Made by a program: the position numbers and the translations under genes. A model generated the notes under the pieces. It was not told the DNA's origin. It made no database searches and saw only the letters and a list, made by a program, of their open reading frames with translations. Positions 6,609 through 17,062 of a stretch of DNA of 23,719 nucleotides are shown in pieces (the stretch's first letter is position 1; every line of letters starts with the position of its first letter). This stretch comes from JANJUB01 sp040081075. Its GTDB lineage: Bacteria; Armatimonadota; Fimbriimonadia; Fimbriimonadales; Fimbriimonadaceae. Location of the stretch: the NCBI GenBank assembly GCA_040081075.1, contig JBEBHJ010000061.1, positions 1 through 23,719 of the forward strand, written 5' to 3'.

Positions 6609-8600
6609 TTACTGGTGCAGGTGATCTAGATCAACACCCATTTCCTCAAAGCGAGCCGCCGCATGGAGAAAGTGAGTGGTGATCCAAAACACCGTCCAAC
6701 CTTCTGCATATCCGCCACGCATTTTCAAAACATCAGACATATCTCCCGCCTGGGCAAAGTTCGTTTGCTGAATCTGCTCACCTTGACTTCCAAACGGGTC
6801 AATAAGCTGTCCGCAGCTGCGGAACATGACCGCGGCAAGCCTTTTGAGATCATCCCGCTTGAAGATTTGTCCCATTCTGTAAATCTCGGGAGTGTAGAAG
6901 ACGCCAAAGACGTCCAAATGCTGGTTTTGCGCGGAGACGACGGTCCATCCCCGCGACTTGAAGGCATGATCTTGAAGTCGACCGGGGGGAAGTCCGATAT
7001 CCCACACCAGCGTATACGTGAGCGCAACGTTCATCGCGTGCTCGGCCCATTTGAGGAATTTGGATTCTTTTGTTGAATCGTAGGCGGCAAGGAATGCCTG
7101 GAATGCGGCCCACGCGCCTTCCTTGTCCTCACATGAGGCGTCGAGAGTTCCGCCCCAGTAGGGCTCTTTCATTGAGACGTGACGCTCGGCGTAATGCTCT
7201 GCGGCTTTGAGGCCGGCTTGTTTGTAGGTACGATTTTTGAAAAGCCTTTGCGCCCGAAGCAAAGGGGAGACCAGGAAACCCTCGTTGGTCGAAAGCGGGT
7301 GCCAATCGGATTTGAGGATTCGGGCGGCGTGGAAATCGCACGCTTTTCGCATGAACGCTTCCCACCGGCTGGTATCGCGCTTTTGCTTACGCCCGAGTTC
7401 GATCGCTCGAGTTATGCTTTCCATGGCTTGCCCCTGTGAAACGAAATCTTGTTCGCTCCACTGCTTCTTTTCGCAGCTGTAACGCTGAAAGAAGCCGTTT
7501 TCGTTAAACGGGGTGGTGGACAGAAAGTCTAAAGAGCTGTGAGCTCTTTCGTTAAGCTTGTTCTGGGGAAACCTCTTGCTCAATGCGAGCCCGGCGTAGC
7601 CGAGGGCTTCGGCCTGGCCACACCATCCCATCACAAAGTCTGTGCCTTGCACCCAATCGGGATACATTTCGAAGCCGGGTTGGGGCGATTGCCGCCAACG
7701 CGATTCAGCAAATTTGAGCTTGGCATCGAGGATGCTCACGTAACTTGGCAGGCCCTCGGTAGAGAAGGGTTGATTTAGTTCGATGGATGAGCGCATCGGC
7801 GTTTCGAACCCAGAACCTTCTCTTTGAACTCGATACGCCTCGAGCCAGAACGTCTTCTCAACAACCACTCCCGGGCGCAGCGTGGTCCAAGTGTCGGGGT
7901 AGGCCATGAACGTCCCTTGCCGCGCTTTTACAACCGCGTGCTGACCGTTCGACGCGCACGGTCCGGAGAGCAAAGCGAGTTCCGTGCTTGACTCCTTTGA
8001 GGTGAGGCCAAGCGACCACCACTGATCGGCATGATTACCGCCGGCCACGCGGCTCGGCAGCGAATGCAAGGCCGCCCCGAACCCCTTCCACTCTACCGAT
8101 GCGAAAGGCATGGGATAACGGTGCTCTTCGTAGTAGGATTCCTCGCCCGGTTTGCCGGTCTGGATGGGCACGCAACCACCCATTTTTGCTCCACTTGGAT
8201 TGCCGAAGTAGGAGATTCCAGGCAAGACTGGCTTCGCACCCTGTGCACCTGCAATATCCCATCGAATCGCAAGTGTGCATGAGGTCAATTCGGTTTTACC
8301 CTTCCACTCGTATCGGCGGACGCACTTTATGAGAGCTCCCTCTTGTCGATACGCATCGCGCAATTCAAGGATTCCTTGGCCGATTTGGAGCTGACCGGAG
8401 GCAATCGTCCACTCTCCTTTGGACTCCACATTAGAAGGGCTCACGTGTTGCCAATCGGAGGGCCAGTTATCTTTCCAACCTAAGGCTACCGACCAGAGGC
8501 CCTCTTTAGGGCTCGAAATGACGGCGGCACTGTCGAGAGAGATCACCGCCCGGCGCTGCTTTTCATCGTTGAAGGCAATCTTGATGTTAGGGGTGGACAT
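6609..8600 (-). CDS. large glycosidase-like protein, family not recognised
   Basis: 663 aa from ATG 8600 (672 if a GTG at 8627 is used; neither has a convincing Shine-Dalgarno). Residues 1 to about 290 are beta-rich and read like the N-terminal beta-sandwich of carbohydrate-active enzymes. The rest is a run of helices with aromatic and acidic motifs (PDWVQGTDFVMGWCGQAEAL, PYWGGTLDASCEDKEGAWAA, GGYAEGWTVFWITTHFLHAA), consistent with an (alpha/alpha)6 toroid as in glycoside hydrolases and polysaccharide lyases. I cannot assign a family or substrate. The tight spacing to the DUF4434 gene suggests the two handle the same oligosaccharide. No clear signal peptide, unless the short hydrophobic start from GTG 8627 acts as one. 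Confidence 0.6.
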   Translation of the reverse strand: MSTPNIKIAFNDEKQRRAVISLDSAAVISSPKEGLWSVALGWKDNWPSDWQHVSPSNVESKGEWTIASGQLQIGQGILELRDAYRQEGALIKCVRRYEWKGKTELTSCTLAIRWDIAGAQGAKPVLPGISYFGNPSGAKMGGCVPIQTGKPGEESYYEEHRYPMPFASVEWKGFGAALHSLPSRVAGGNHADQWWSLGLTSKESSTELALLSGPCASNGQHAVVKARQGTFMAYPDTWTTLRPGVVVEKTFWLEAYRVQREGSGFETPMRSSIELNQPFSTEGLPSYVSILDAKLKFAESRWRQSPQPGFEMYPDWVQGTDFVMGWCGQAEALGYAGLALSKRFPQNKLNERAHSSLDFLSTTPFNENGFFQRYSCEKKQWSEQDFVSQGQAMESITRAIELGRKQKRDTSRWEAFMRKACDFHAARILKSDWHPLSTNEGFLVSPLLRAQRLFKNRTYKQAGLKAAEHYAERHVSMKEPYWGGTLDASCEDKEGAWAAFQAFLAAYDSTKESKFLKWAEHAMNVALTYTLVWDIGLPPGRLQDHAFKSRGWTVVSAQNQHLDVFGVFYTPEIYRMGQIFKRDDLKRLAAVMFRSCGQLIDPFGSQGEQIQQTNFAQAGDMSDVLKMRGGYAEGWTVFWITTHFLHAAARFEEMGVDLDHLHQ

Positions 8601-8640
8601 GGCGATGGGAAGAGCTAGAAACCACACCTACTCAGGTTAC

Positions 8641-9978
8641 CTACTCGGTCCAATCAGCTTCCTCGGGCTGCTTTTCTAGGACCGTTTCCTTTCGTTGAAT
8701 CCCCTTAAAGGTGTTCGGCCACTCGTGGTCACCGGCGCCTTCACTGAAGAGTTCGGTCTTTTGAAAAGCAATTTTTTCTGATGCGCGATACTTGGCTTTA
8801 TCCATCGAAGCAAGGAAGACCGAGTTTTTGCCAAATCGACGATTCATTTTGTCAACGGCCTCGTTGAACTCGCTTCGGTCCATTTCCTCGCTGAACAAAC
8901 TTGGGGTAACCGAGCCAGATTTGGCCAGGTTGTGAAAAGTGATGCCGACAGTGCGTGGCTTCTCAAAGTCGCGCGTTTCCCAAACTCTTAGGAACTCCCG
9001 ATTTAGGATCACAGTGTCGGCGGTTGCATCGAGCGTAATGTGCGATCTCCAGTTCTTTTCGAACCCGCTCACGTAAACGTCCATTGTTCCCGCAACAAGA
9101 CCTTCGCTTCTGAGTCTTGCCGACGCTTTTTGTAGGAGCCTTAGAATGATCTCGCGACATCCCTTTTCTGTTCGAAACTCCGGAGGCAGGACATGAGAGT
9201 GGCCCAGCGATTTCTGAGGATCGTCGTCCCGTTCCATTTCGTAGCCTCGTAGCAGATACCACCACTTTTCGCCAACGATTGAGCCGAATGCGGCTCGCAA
9301 TTCTTGGCGGTCGCACTTGTATAGTTGGGCCGGATTAAAGATGCCGGCGGCGTTGAGACGCGCTTGCATCTTCTTGTTGATCCCAGTGAAATCGGTGAGT
9401 TTCAGACTTGCCGTTCGACTTTCGATTTCGTCCGCAGTTATGATGATCAGCCCATCGGGCTTCTGCATTTCAGTGGCAAGCTTAGCCAGGAAACTATTCG
9501 GCGCAACGCCGACCGAGCAGGTCATACACTCACCGACATGCTCGCGGATCGTCTTCTTCATCTTGATGGCAAGTTCGCGCGCTTCACCGGGTTGTTGCTC
9601 TTTGCCGATCAAGCGAAAACGCATTTCGTCAATGCTACAAACTTTGTCAACTGGCAGCACCATTTCGGCGACCTCAATGATGCGCTTGTGATAAACGACG
9701 TACTTGCTGTGATCCCCACCCACGATGATCAGGTCGGGGCACATGCGCTTAGCATCGCCTACGCGGGTTCCGGTTTTGATGCCGAAACGCTTAGCTTCGT
9801 AGCTTGCAGCGATGGCGACGGTTGAGTCAGCATCCACTGGCGCAACGATGATTGGCTTGCCTCGCAACGCGGGATCTTCCTGTTGCTCCACCGAGGCGAA
9901 ATAGGAATTGAGGTCAAGAAATAGCACCCGAAGCGGACGCCGATCGGTTTGGATGGATGGTAGAGTTGTGTCTACCAT
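8641..9978 (-). CDS. Y-family (translesion) DNA polymerase, DinB/ImuB-like
   Basis: 445 aa. The palm carboxylates are intact: FLDLNSYFASVEQ (Asp22, with the Tyr-Phe steric gate) and CSIDEMRF (Asp117, Glu118), so it should be catalytic, unlike ImuB. CSVGVAPNSFLAKLATEMQKPDGL is the conserved palm/fingers segment, LTDFTGINKKMQARLNAAGI the thumb HhH region, and residues from about 240 form the little finger. QKTELF near residue 415 resembles a beta-clamp binding peptide. It differs from typical Pol IV in SIDEMRF instead of SIDEAYLD and in a C-terminal tail of about 40 residues. It probably performs lesion bypass at stalled forks. It begins 6 nt after the stop of an unknown helical protein and lies within a run of metabolic genes. 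No LexA-like box was recognised. Confidence 0.9.
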   Translation of the reverse strand: MVDTTLPSIQTDRRPLRVLFLDLNSYFASVEQQEDPALRGKPIIVAPVDADSTVAIAASYEAKRFGIKTGTRVGDAKRMCPDLIIVGGDHSKYVVYHKRIIEVAEMVLPVDKVCSIDEMRFRLIGKEQQPGEARELAIKMKKTIREHVGECMTCSVGVAPNSFLAKLATEMQKPDGLIIITADEIESRTASLKLTDFTGINKKMQARLNAAGIFNPAQLYKCDRQELRAAFGSIVGEKWWYLLRGYEMERDDDPQKSLGHSHVLPPEFRTEKGCREIILRLLQKASARLRSEGLVAGTMDVYVSGFEKNWRSHITLDATADTVILNREFLRVWETRDFEKPRTVGITFHNLAKSGSVTPSLFSEEMDRSEFNEAVDKMNRRFGKNSVFLASMDKAKYRASEKIAFQKTELFSEGAGDHEWPNTFKGIQRKETVLEKQPEEADWTE

Positions 9979-9984
9979 GATGGA

Positions 9985-10611
9985 TTATTGTGGCACATCA
10001 TCCCTGCGCTGCTTTTGCTGTTGCCAGCTTCCGAAGCAGTCCATAATCAATCCGATTAGCTCGCTGTTGGCATGTGCAGTAAGTGCTTGTTTGGACCTTT
10101 TCTTGTTACCGGGAAACTCGGCCAGGATCAGCGAAGTCACCTCGCACATTGCTGTAGAAGGTAGCTCTGCGCTTATTGTCTCTTCCAGTATGCCAATGAG
10201 GTCGCCCAACATTTGGACCCGCAAGGTCCTGTTCGTAGGATTGTTGCAGAGAAGTAACTGCCAGGATTCAACGCTTTGCTCAACATCCCCGGCCAGGATC
10301 CCCGCTGTTCCTTCTCGCACAAGAAAGTGAACCCGTTGAACTTCTTCATCGCAAGGGAGAGCGAGAACGGATCGGCACAAATCGCGGGCAAACACGTACT
10401 CCTTGCCTTCCAGTGCAAGTGACAGCCCGAGTGAGGCTACGAGGCCAACATCATAGCAGCCCACAATCCAACGCTCATCCTTGTAAGTCTGCTCGTAGAG
10501 TATTTGCCAACGTTGTCGCTTCTCCGCGTAGGTCAATCTGTGGCCCTTTTCAAGAACCAGTTGGTCCCACTCTTGATAGATTTCCTCCGTGAAAGGTGAC
10601 TTGTGGGCCAT
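9985..10611 (-). CDS. hypothetical helical protein
   Basis: 208 aa, not recognised. Nearly all predicted helix: a charged N-terminus with EEIYQEWDQLVLEKGHRLTYAEKRQRW, then paired helices such as GLVASLGLSLALEGKEYVFA, GTAGILAGDVEQSVESWQLL and QMLGDLIGILEETI that resemble degenerate TPR/alpha-solenoid repeats. The tail is Gln/Lys/Arg-rich. It has no signal peptide, membrane segment or catalytic motif. It starts 1 nt after the stop of the DUF2007-like gene and ends 6 nt before the Y-family polymerase, so it is almost certainly co-transcribed and may be translationally coupled with both. A scaffolding or protein-interaction role is possible but not shown. Confidence 0.65.
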   Translation of the reverse strand: MAHKSPFTEEIYQEWDQLVLEKGHRLTYAEKRQRWQILYEQTYKDERWIVGCYDVGLVASLGLSLALEGKEYVFARDLCRSVLALPCDEEVQRVHFLVREGTAGILAGDVEQSVESWQLLLCNNPTNRTLRVQMLGDLIGILEETISAELPSTAMCEVTSLILAEFPGNKKRSKQALTAHANSELIGLIMDCFGSWQQQKQRRDDVPQ

Positions 10612-10612
10612 C

Positions 10613-10981
10613 TCAGTTAGAAATCATTCTCCAAAAAATTGGCCCAATAATAATAATGACAAGAGTCCAAATTATCACCTTCATAACGGTGATGACATGG
10701 GGATCATCTGGCTCAACGAGGGGGCCACCAAACGTATCACCGTCCTCCGTCCGCCATCTACTTGCGTCAATAATTTTTGCGATTTCTTCGACTGTACTCG
10801 GATCTTCGAGAAAGTCGGCATTCTCGATCCACACCTCCCGATCTTCGTTGACCCCCATGTAGGCACTTGATGATGACGAGCCTAAAACCGTGACTGGGTA
10901 CCCGGCCTCTGCTAGCCGTTCAGCCAGTTGTGCCGCCTCTACCACGCTGCCGCAGGTTCTCAGGATTCTTCGATTGGCCAT
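10613..10981 (-). CDS. DUF2007-like small protein with C-terminal membrane anchor
   Basis: 122 aa from ATG 10981 (MANRRILRTCGSV); the frame is open 13 codons upstream, but those overlap the end of ftcD. Residues 1-75 resemble the DUF2007 'putative signal transducing protein' fold: a first strand RRILRTC, helix VVEAAQLAERLAEAGY, strand PVTVLG, an exposed SSSSS loop, strand REVWIENADF and a helix STVEEIAKIID. Residues from about 95 onward form a single strongly hydrophobic helix (MKVIIWTLVIIIIGPIFW), so the domain would face the cytoplasm from the inner membrane. It starts 4 nt after ftcD and ends 1 nt before the next gene. Function unknown. Confidence 0.7.
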   Translation of the reverse strand: MANRRILRTCGSVVEAAQLAERLAEAGYPVTVLGSSSSSAYMGVNEDREVWIENADFLEDPSTVEEIAKIIDASRWRTEDGDTFGGPLVEPDDPHVITVMKVIIWTLVIIIIGPIFWRMISN

Positions 10982-10985
10982 GATC

Positions 10986-12677
10986 TTAAGGAGTCGACAT
11001 GACCCGTTCCACAACTTCAAGAACCTCGGATTCGAGCAACTGAGCAGAGGCAGCCAGTGCTTCCGCCTCGTTCATGATTTCTGCTACGAATTCCTTGTCC
11101 TTTATGCCACCAGCATTGATCTTCACATTTAGATACGCCCCAATAACTGCCGATCTCGCACAGAGGGCGGCGACGCCGGCATCAGAAACTGAGTTTGGAT
11201 TGCCTTCATTAGCCATCGCCTTTATGGTTTGAAAGGAGCCATGGGCGGTTCGCATAACCTCTAGAGGGATCTGCATGGCGTACTTAGTGGCGACTTGAAT
11301 CGCCTCGGATCTCGCTGCCTTTTCTTCCTCATTTCCCTTCGGCAGCCCAAAGGCAGACATCAGAGCATTGAATGCGCGCGTGTCTTCGTCGATCAGAAAG
11401 AGAAGCCGATCGTGAGCCTCTTTGCCCTTCTCTGCCCAATATGAGAACTCTTCCCAGCGGTCATCCCAGCCTCGCTTGTGCGAACTGAGATTGGCGACCA
11501 TCGTCGCCAACGACGCCCCAAGGGCACCAAGCGCCGCGGCAACCGAACCTCCTCCAGGGGCAGCTGACTCACTAGCCGTTTCGTGTACAAAGGCTTCGAG
11601 GGTCAGGTCGACCAGGCGTTTCGGCGAATCCTGGATCGCGTATTCGATGATTCGCTCCTTCGGATTGAAGGGAGAGAGTTCGCTTAGACCGAGGGAGAGG
11701 ATCGCGATTCGGATGAGCTCGTGGTCGGAGACACCGACGGATCGTTTTTGCTTTCTCAGGAAGTGTTTTCCTGCTTCGAGCATGGAGTTTAGGGGAACCA
11801 ATCCCACGATTTCCGACCCGGTAACTCTTAGGCCTCTGGCCCACGCCTTTTCGCAAACTTCCTCAAAGGCAATATGGAGTGGGGTTTCAGCGATATTGGT
11901 GAGATTCATCGAAATTTGGGCGATGCCATACTCTTCGATGAACCAACCGATGGCCTTGACCGACTTGAGGGTTCCCGCCTCGTATTCAGGATTCCCGTCT
12001 TTGTCTTTAACGATTTCGCCAACGATCGGATCGCCCGTGCGCTTCATTCGGCCGCGTTCCCTCACATCGAAGGCGACCGAATTTGCTCTTCTCGTGCTTG
12101 TCGTGTTAAGGTTCACGTTGTAGGCGATGAGGAAATCGCGCGCGCCTACCACGGTTGCGCCGGATTTGGCATTGAACTTGGTCGGGCCGAAGTCGGGCTT
12201 CCATTGGGGAACTTGGAGTTTGGCTTCGAGCCCCTCGTATTCGCCTTCTCTGATAGTGGCAAGGTTGCGCCTTTCTTCGGAGGTGGCGGCGTTTTCGTAG
12301 TTGTAAATCGTGAGGCCAAGTTCATCGGCAAGGCGTTTGCTTAGCGCTTTAGCATGATCAACGGCTTCTTGCATCGAAACCCCCGCAATCGGAATGAGGG
12401 GGCAAACATCGCACGCTCCCATGCGCGGATGCTCTCCCTTTTGGGTTGACATATCGATCAGGTCGGTGCCGACTTTTATCGCTTGAAACGCGGCATGCAC
12501 AACGGCCTCGGGTTCGCCAACAAAGGTGTAGACGGTTCGATTCGTTGCTTTTCCGGGGTCAACATTGAGGAGCTTCACTCCTTCTGTGTTTCGGATTGCC
12601 TGGGAGATAGCTTCGATGATCGCCTCGTTCTGGCCCTCCGAAAAGTTGGGGACACACTCAATAAGTCGTTGGGTCAC
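10986..12677 (-). CDS. ftcD: bifunctional glutamate formimidoyltransferase / formimidoyl-THF cyclodeaminase
   Basis: 563 aa from GTG 12677. The N-terminal formiminotransferase domain (1 to about 180) begins LIECVPNFSEG and has VDPGKATNRTVYTFVGEP, KGEHPRMGACDVCPLIPI and the catalytic-region GATVVGARDFLIAYNVNL. The second subdomain (about 180-330) contains ISMNLTNIAETPLHIAFEEV and GSEIVGLVPL. The C-terminal cyclodeaminase domain (about 350-563) has SAAPGGGSVAAALGALGASL. Together they move the formimino group from formiminoglutamate to tetrahydrofolate and convert it to 5,10-methenyl-THF with release of ammonia, the last step of this histidine degradation route. In many bacteria these are two proteins; here they are fused as in animals. 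No other hut genes are visible. It heads the seven-gene minus-strand run and is divergent from the DUF2272 gene (46 bp). Confidence 0.96.
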   Translation of the reverse strand: MTQRLIECVPNFSEGQNEAIIEAISQAIRNTEGVKLLNVDPGKATNRTVYTFVGEPEAVVHAAFQAIKVGTDLIDMSTQKGEHPRMGACDVCPLIPIAGVSMQEAVDHAKALSKRLADELGLTIYNYENAATSEERRNLATIREGEYEGLEAKLQVPQWKPDFGPTKFNAKSGATVVGARDFLIAYNVNLNTTSTRRANSVAFDVRERGRMKRTGDPIVGEIVKDKDGNPEYEAGTLKSVKAIGWFIEEYGIAQISMNLTNIAETPLHIAFEEVCEKAWARGLRVTGSEIVGLVPLNSMLEAGKHFLRKQKRSVGVSDHELIRIAILSLGLSELSPFNPKERIIEYAIQDSPKRLVDLTLEAFVHETASESAAPGGGSVAAALGALGASLATMVANLSSHKRGWDDRWEEFSYWAEKGKEAHDRLLFLIDEDTRAFNALMSAFGLPKGNEEEKAARSEAIQVATKYAMQIPLEVMRTAHGSFQTIKAMANEGNPNSVSDAGVAALCARSAVIGAYLNVKINAGGIKDKEFVAEIMNEAEALAASAQLLESEVLEVVERVMSTP

Positions 12678-12723
12678 GTTTTAGTTTGTACCTAAGTTGT
12701 CGCGCTTTCAGTAGAATCGGTGC

Positions 12724-13503
12724 ATGGCTGAACTGTTTGTCAACAATCATTTCCTTAAGCTACGTCAGGAGCCTAACACCACCCGAGCTGAGATCGCGCT
12801 ATTGCACGCTGGGCACAGGTTGAAAGTGCTTGATGCAAGTTCAAATTTGTCGTGGGCGAGGGTTGAGTGCACCGTGGAGGGACAGGTTTTGCAGGGTTGG
12901 ACGGCAAAAATGTATCTTCGCCCTTCGGTGAACGCAGAAGTAGATCGTTTGGTAGAGACGGCCGGAGCCCAATACCGAAAGTTCAAGTGGGGCACGTTGA
13001 CCGACAGCGATGGAGCAGGCGACGGGTGTGCGTTGATTGAGGAGTTTTGGAAGCTATTCCCAGGAAATCCTCACAGTTGCAGCACAGCTTGGTCGGGCGT
13101 TTTTGTTACTTTCGTGGTTAAGAGCGCCGGTCTGACTAAGAAGTTCGCGGGGTCGCCAAAGCACACGGTGTACATGTCCCAAGCAAAGAAGGACCGTATG
13201 GCTCATGACTCGACCAAAGCATATTGGGCATTTCGGCCAGAGGAGGAGAAACTCAGGGTTGGGGATATCGTTGGGGCGTGGCGGGATGGAAGTGGTTGCC
13301 CCGCCGGTCCTTTCACTTATGACAGCTTGCCCGGGGATTTTTGCTCTCATTGCGATGTGGTGATTGCCCTTCGCGCAGGGAAGGCCATGGGTATGGGAGG
13401 AAACGTATCGAATACGGTGAAGGAAACAGAGTTTGAGCTCGACGCGAACGGATTCTTGGTACCGGTTAAGAAACGGTTCGTCGTCTTACGACGTCAGTTT
13501 TAG
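12724..13503 (+). CDS. SH3-like + DUF2272 protein (putative cell-wall or amidase-like)
   Basis: 259 aa. Residues 1 to about 68 form a small beta domain of SH3 type (LRQEPNTT, RLKVLDASSNLSWARVE, QGWTAKMYLRP). From about 75 it matches the DUF2272 pattern: CSTAWSGVFVTFVVKSAGL, then SPKHTVYM, KLRVGDIVGAW and FCSHCDVVIAL. These keep the spaced Cys/Ser, His and SHCD residues of a papain-like (NlpC/CHAP-related) fold. No signal peptide is visible, so export would need another route. It stands alone, divergent from ftcD and convergent with the rRNA unit. Substrate not known; peptidoglycan is a guess from the SH3 plus amidase-like pairing. Confidence 0.75.
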   Translation: MAELFVNNHFLKLRQEPNTTRAEIALLHAGHRLKVLDASSNLSWARVECTVEGQVLQGWTAKMYLRPSVNAEVDRLVETAGAQYRKFKWGTLTDSDGAGDGCALIEEFWKLFPGNPHSCSTAWSGVFVTFVVKSAGLTKKFAGSPKHTVYMSQAKKDRMAHDSTKAYWAFRPEEEKLRVGDIVGAWRDGSGCPAGPFTYDSLPGDFCSHCDVVIALRAGKAMGMGGNVSNTVKETEFELDANGFLVPVKKRFVVLRRQF

Positions 13504-13583
13504 CGAGCCAGGTCCTATCGAACTTATCCGGGCACGCCCAAACATCGGGTTGGCCGGTGTGGAATCAGGTGTATTGACAATTG

Positions 13584-13608
13584 AAAAAGCCCCCATTTCT
13601 GGGGGCTT
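13584..13608 (-). terminator. intrinsic terminator of the 23S-5S unit
   Basis: An 8-bp perfect stem, AAGCCCCC (13587-13594) with GGGGGCTT (13601-13608), has a 6-nt loop. Read on the minus strand it is followed by a run of U from 13588-13584. It lies about 12 nt after the 3' end of 5S. On the plus strand it lacks a U-tract, so it should act mainly in the rRNA direction. Confidence 0.93.
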
Positions 13609-13620
13609 CTAAAAACATTA

Positions 13621-13738
13621 TCCGGGCAACGTGCTTATCTCCCGGACCCTTGCGGGCCAAGTACTTCCGCCGCTGAGGAGCTTAACTGCCGTGTTCGGTA
13701 TGGGAACGGGTGTTTCCTCCTCGCCATGATCACCCGAA
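13621..13738 (-). rRNA. rrf: 5S ribosomal RNA
   Basis: About 118 nt on the minus strand. It carries the conserved 5S core (GGCGAGGAGGAAACACC, TTCCCATACCGAACACGG, AGTTAAGCTCCTCAGCGGCG, AGTACTTGGCC). The ends are set by pairing of TTCGGGT (13738-13732) with GCCCGGA (13627-13621) to close helix I. It lies about 87 nt after 23S in the same transcript. Confidence 0.97.
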
Positions 13739-13748
13739 TAAATCGGAT

Positions 13749-13767
13749 AGTGCTTTTAGCGAGCACT
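13749..13767 (-). repeat. hairpin in the 23S-5S spacer
   Basis: AGTGCT (13749-13754) and AGCACT (13762-13767) form a perfect 6-bp stem with a 7-nt loop just before 5S. It competes with the outer end of the long 23S processing stem, so only one of the two structures can form at a time. Confidence 0.55.
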
Positions 13768-13825
13768 TAGAAAGTTGCACATTGAAGTTTTCACATTTGA
13801 AATGAGATCGAGTCTCAATAGAAGG

Positions 13826-13833
<8 letters not shown>
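13759..13833 (-). repeat. 3' arm of the 23S processing stem
   Basis: This 75-nt stretch, the 23S 3' end plus most of the spacer to 5S, is an imperfect reverse complement of 16778-16853 upstream of 23S. Matching blocks in leader order include GCGAGC, GAAAGTTGCA, GTTTTCA, ATCGAG, CTCAATAGAAG and TGCTTAAC. By eye about four fifths of positions match. It is expected to form the double-stranded stem cut by RNase III. Confidence 0.8.
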
Positions 13834-16777
<2,944 letters not shown>

Positions 16778-16786
<9 letters not shown>

Positions 16787-16853
16787 CTTCTATTGAGTGC
16801 TCGATATTTTTCAAAATATGAAAACAACTCTATGCAACTTTCAAAGGGCTCGC
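16778..16853 (-). repeat. 5' arm of the 23S processing stem, with boxA-like element
   Basis: This 76-nt leader is complementary to 13759-13833 beyond the 3' end of 23S (see that entry). Within it the minus strand reads CCTTTGAAAGTTGCATAG, resembling the boxA-type CTTTGAAAACT sequence found ahead of rRNA genes in many bacteria, which would serve antitermination. Confidence 0.75.
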
Positions 16854-16894
16854 GCTATTCACGCGTGCTGCTGGGCTTTTTCGTCCAGCGGCAA

Positions 16895-16921
16895 GGAGAA
16901 ATGATACCAGGCCATTTCTCC
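16895..16921. promoter_or_regulatory. 9-bp perfect inverted repeat over the rRNA -10 region
   Basis: GGAGAAATG (16895-16903) and CATTTCTCC (16913-16921) are exact reverse complements separated by 9 bp, centred beside the -10 hexamer (16901-16906) and reaching to 3 bp from the -35. The geometry is that of an operator for a dimeric DNA-binding protein, or a cruciform-prone element. No known regulator motif was recognised. Confidence 0.6.
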
Positions 16922-16929
16922 AATGTCAA
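16901..16929 (-). promoter_or_regulatory. promoter of the 23S-5S unit
   Basis: On the minus strand TTGACA (16929-16924, perfect -35), a 17-bp spacer and TATCAT (16906-16901, 5 of 6) form a near-consensus sigma-70 promoter. Predicted start is near 16894, giving a leader of about 110 nt before 23S. The region further upstream is A/T-rich with two copies of an 11-bp-spaced repeat. Confidence 0.87.
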
Positions 16930-16939
16930 GGCCACATTG
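16921..16939. promoter_or_regulatory. 6-bp inverted repeat over the rRNA -35 hexamer
   Basis: CAATGT (16921-16926) and ACATTG (16934-16939) are a perfect inverted repeat with a 7-bp spacer. It overlaps the -35 element (16924-16929) and abuts the larger palindrome over the -10. A short repeat like this could arise by chance; the position makes it worth recording. Confidence 0.4.
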
Positions 16940-16962
16940 CCAAATTGAGGCAGTTTCACGAT

Positions 16963-16983
16963 AATTTGTGAAGAATTTGTGAA
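16963..16983. repeat. tandem AATTTGTGAA repeat, 11-bp period, upstream of the rRNA promoter
   Basis: AATTTGTGAA occurs at 16963-16972 and 16974-16983, one helical turn apart and about 35 bp upstream of the -35. It could be an A/T-rich upstream element or a paired binding site. The rest of 16984-17013 shows nothing. Confidence 0.5.
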
Positions 16984-17013
16984 TCTTGGGGATAACATGG
17001 GCGAAATGAGCAC

Positions 17014-17047
17014 AAAAAAAGAGCCCACCTCGGATCGAGGTGGGCTC
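17014..17047 (-). terminator. intrinsic terminator of rplA
   Basis: An 11-bp perfect stem, GAGCCCACCTC (17021-17031) with GAGGTGGGCTC (17037-17047), has a 5-nt loop, followed on the minus strand by seven U (17020-17014). It lies 15 nt after the rplA stop and separates rplA from the rRNA promoter. Confidence 0.96.
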
Positions 17048-17062
17048 TTGAACCGCGCTATA

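Noticed and set aside
5948..6682. 244-residue open frame on the plus strand
   Set aside because: Antisense shadow of the DUF4434 gene and the end of the glycosidase-like gene.
13504..13583. Terminator or small gene after the DUF2272 gene
   Set aside because: No stem with a plus-strand U-tract and no supported reading frame; the region seems empty.
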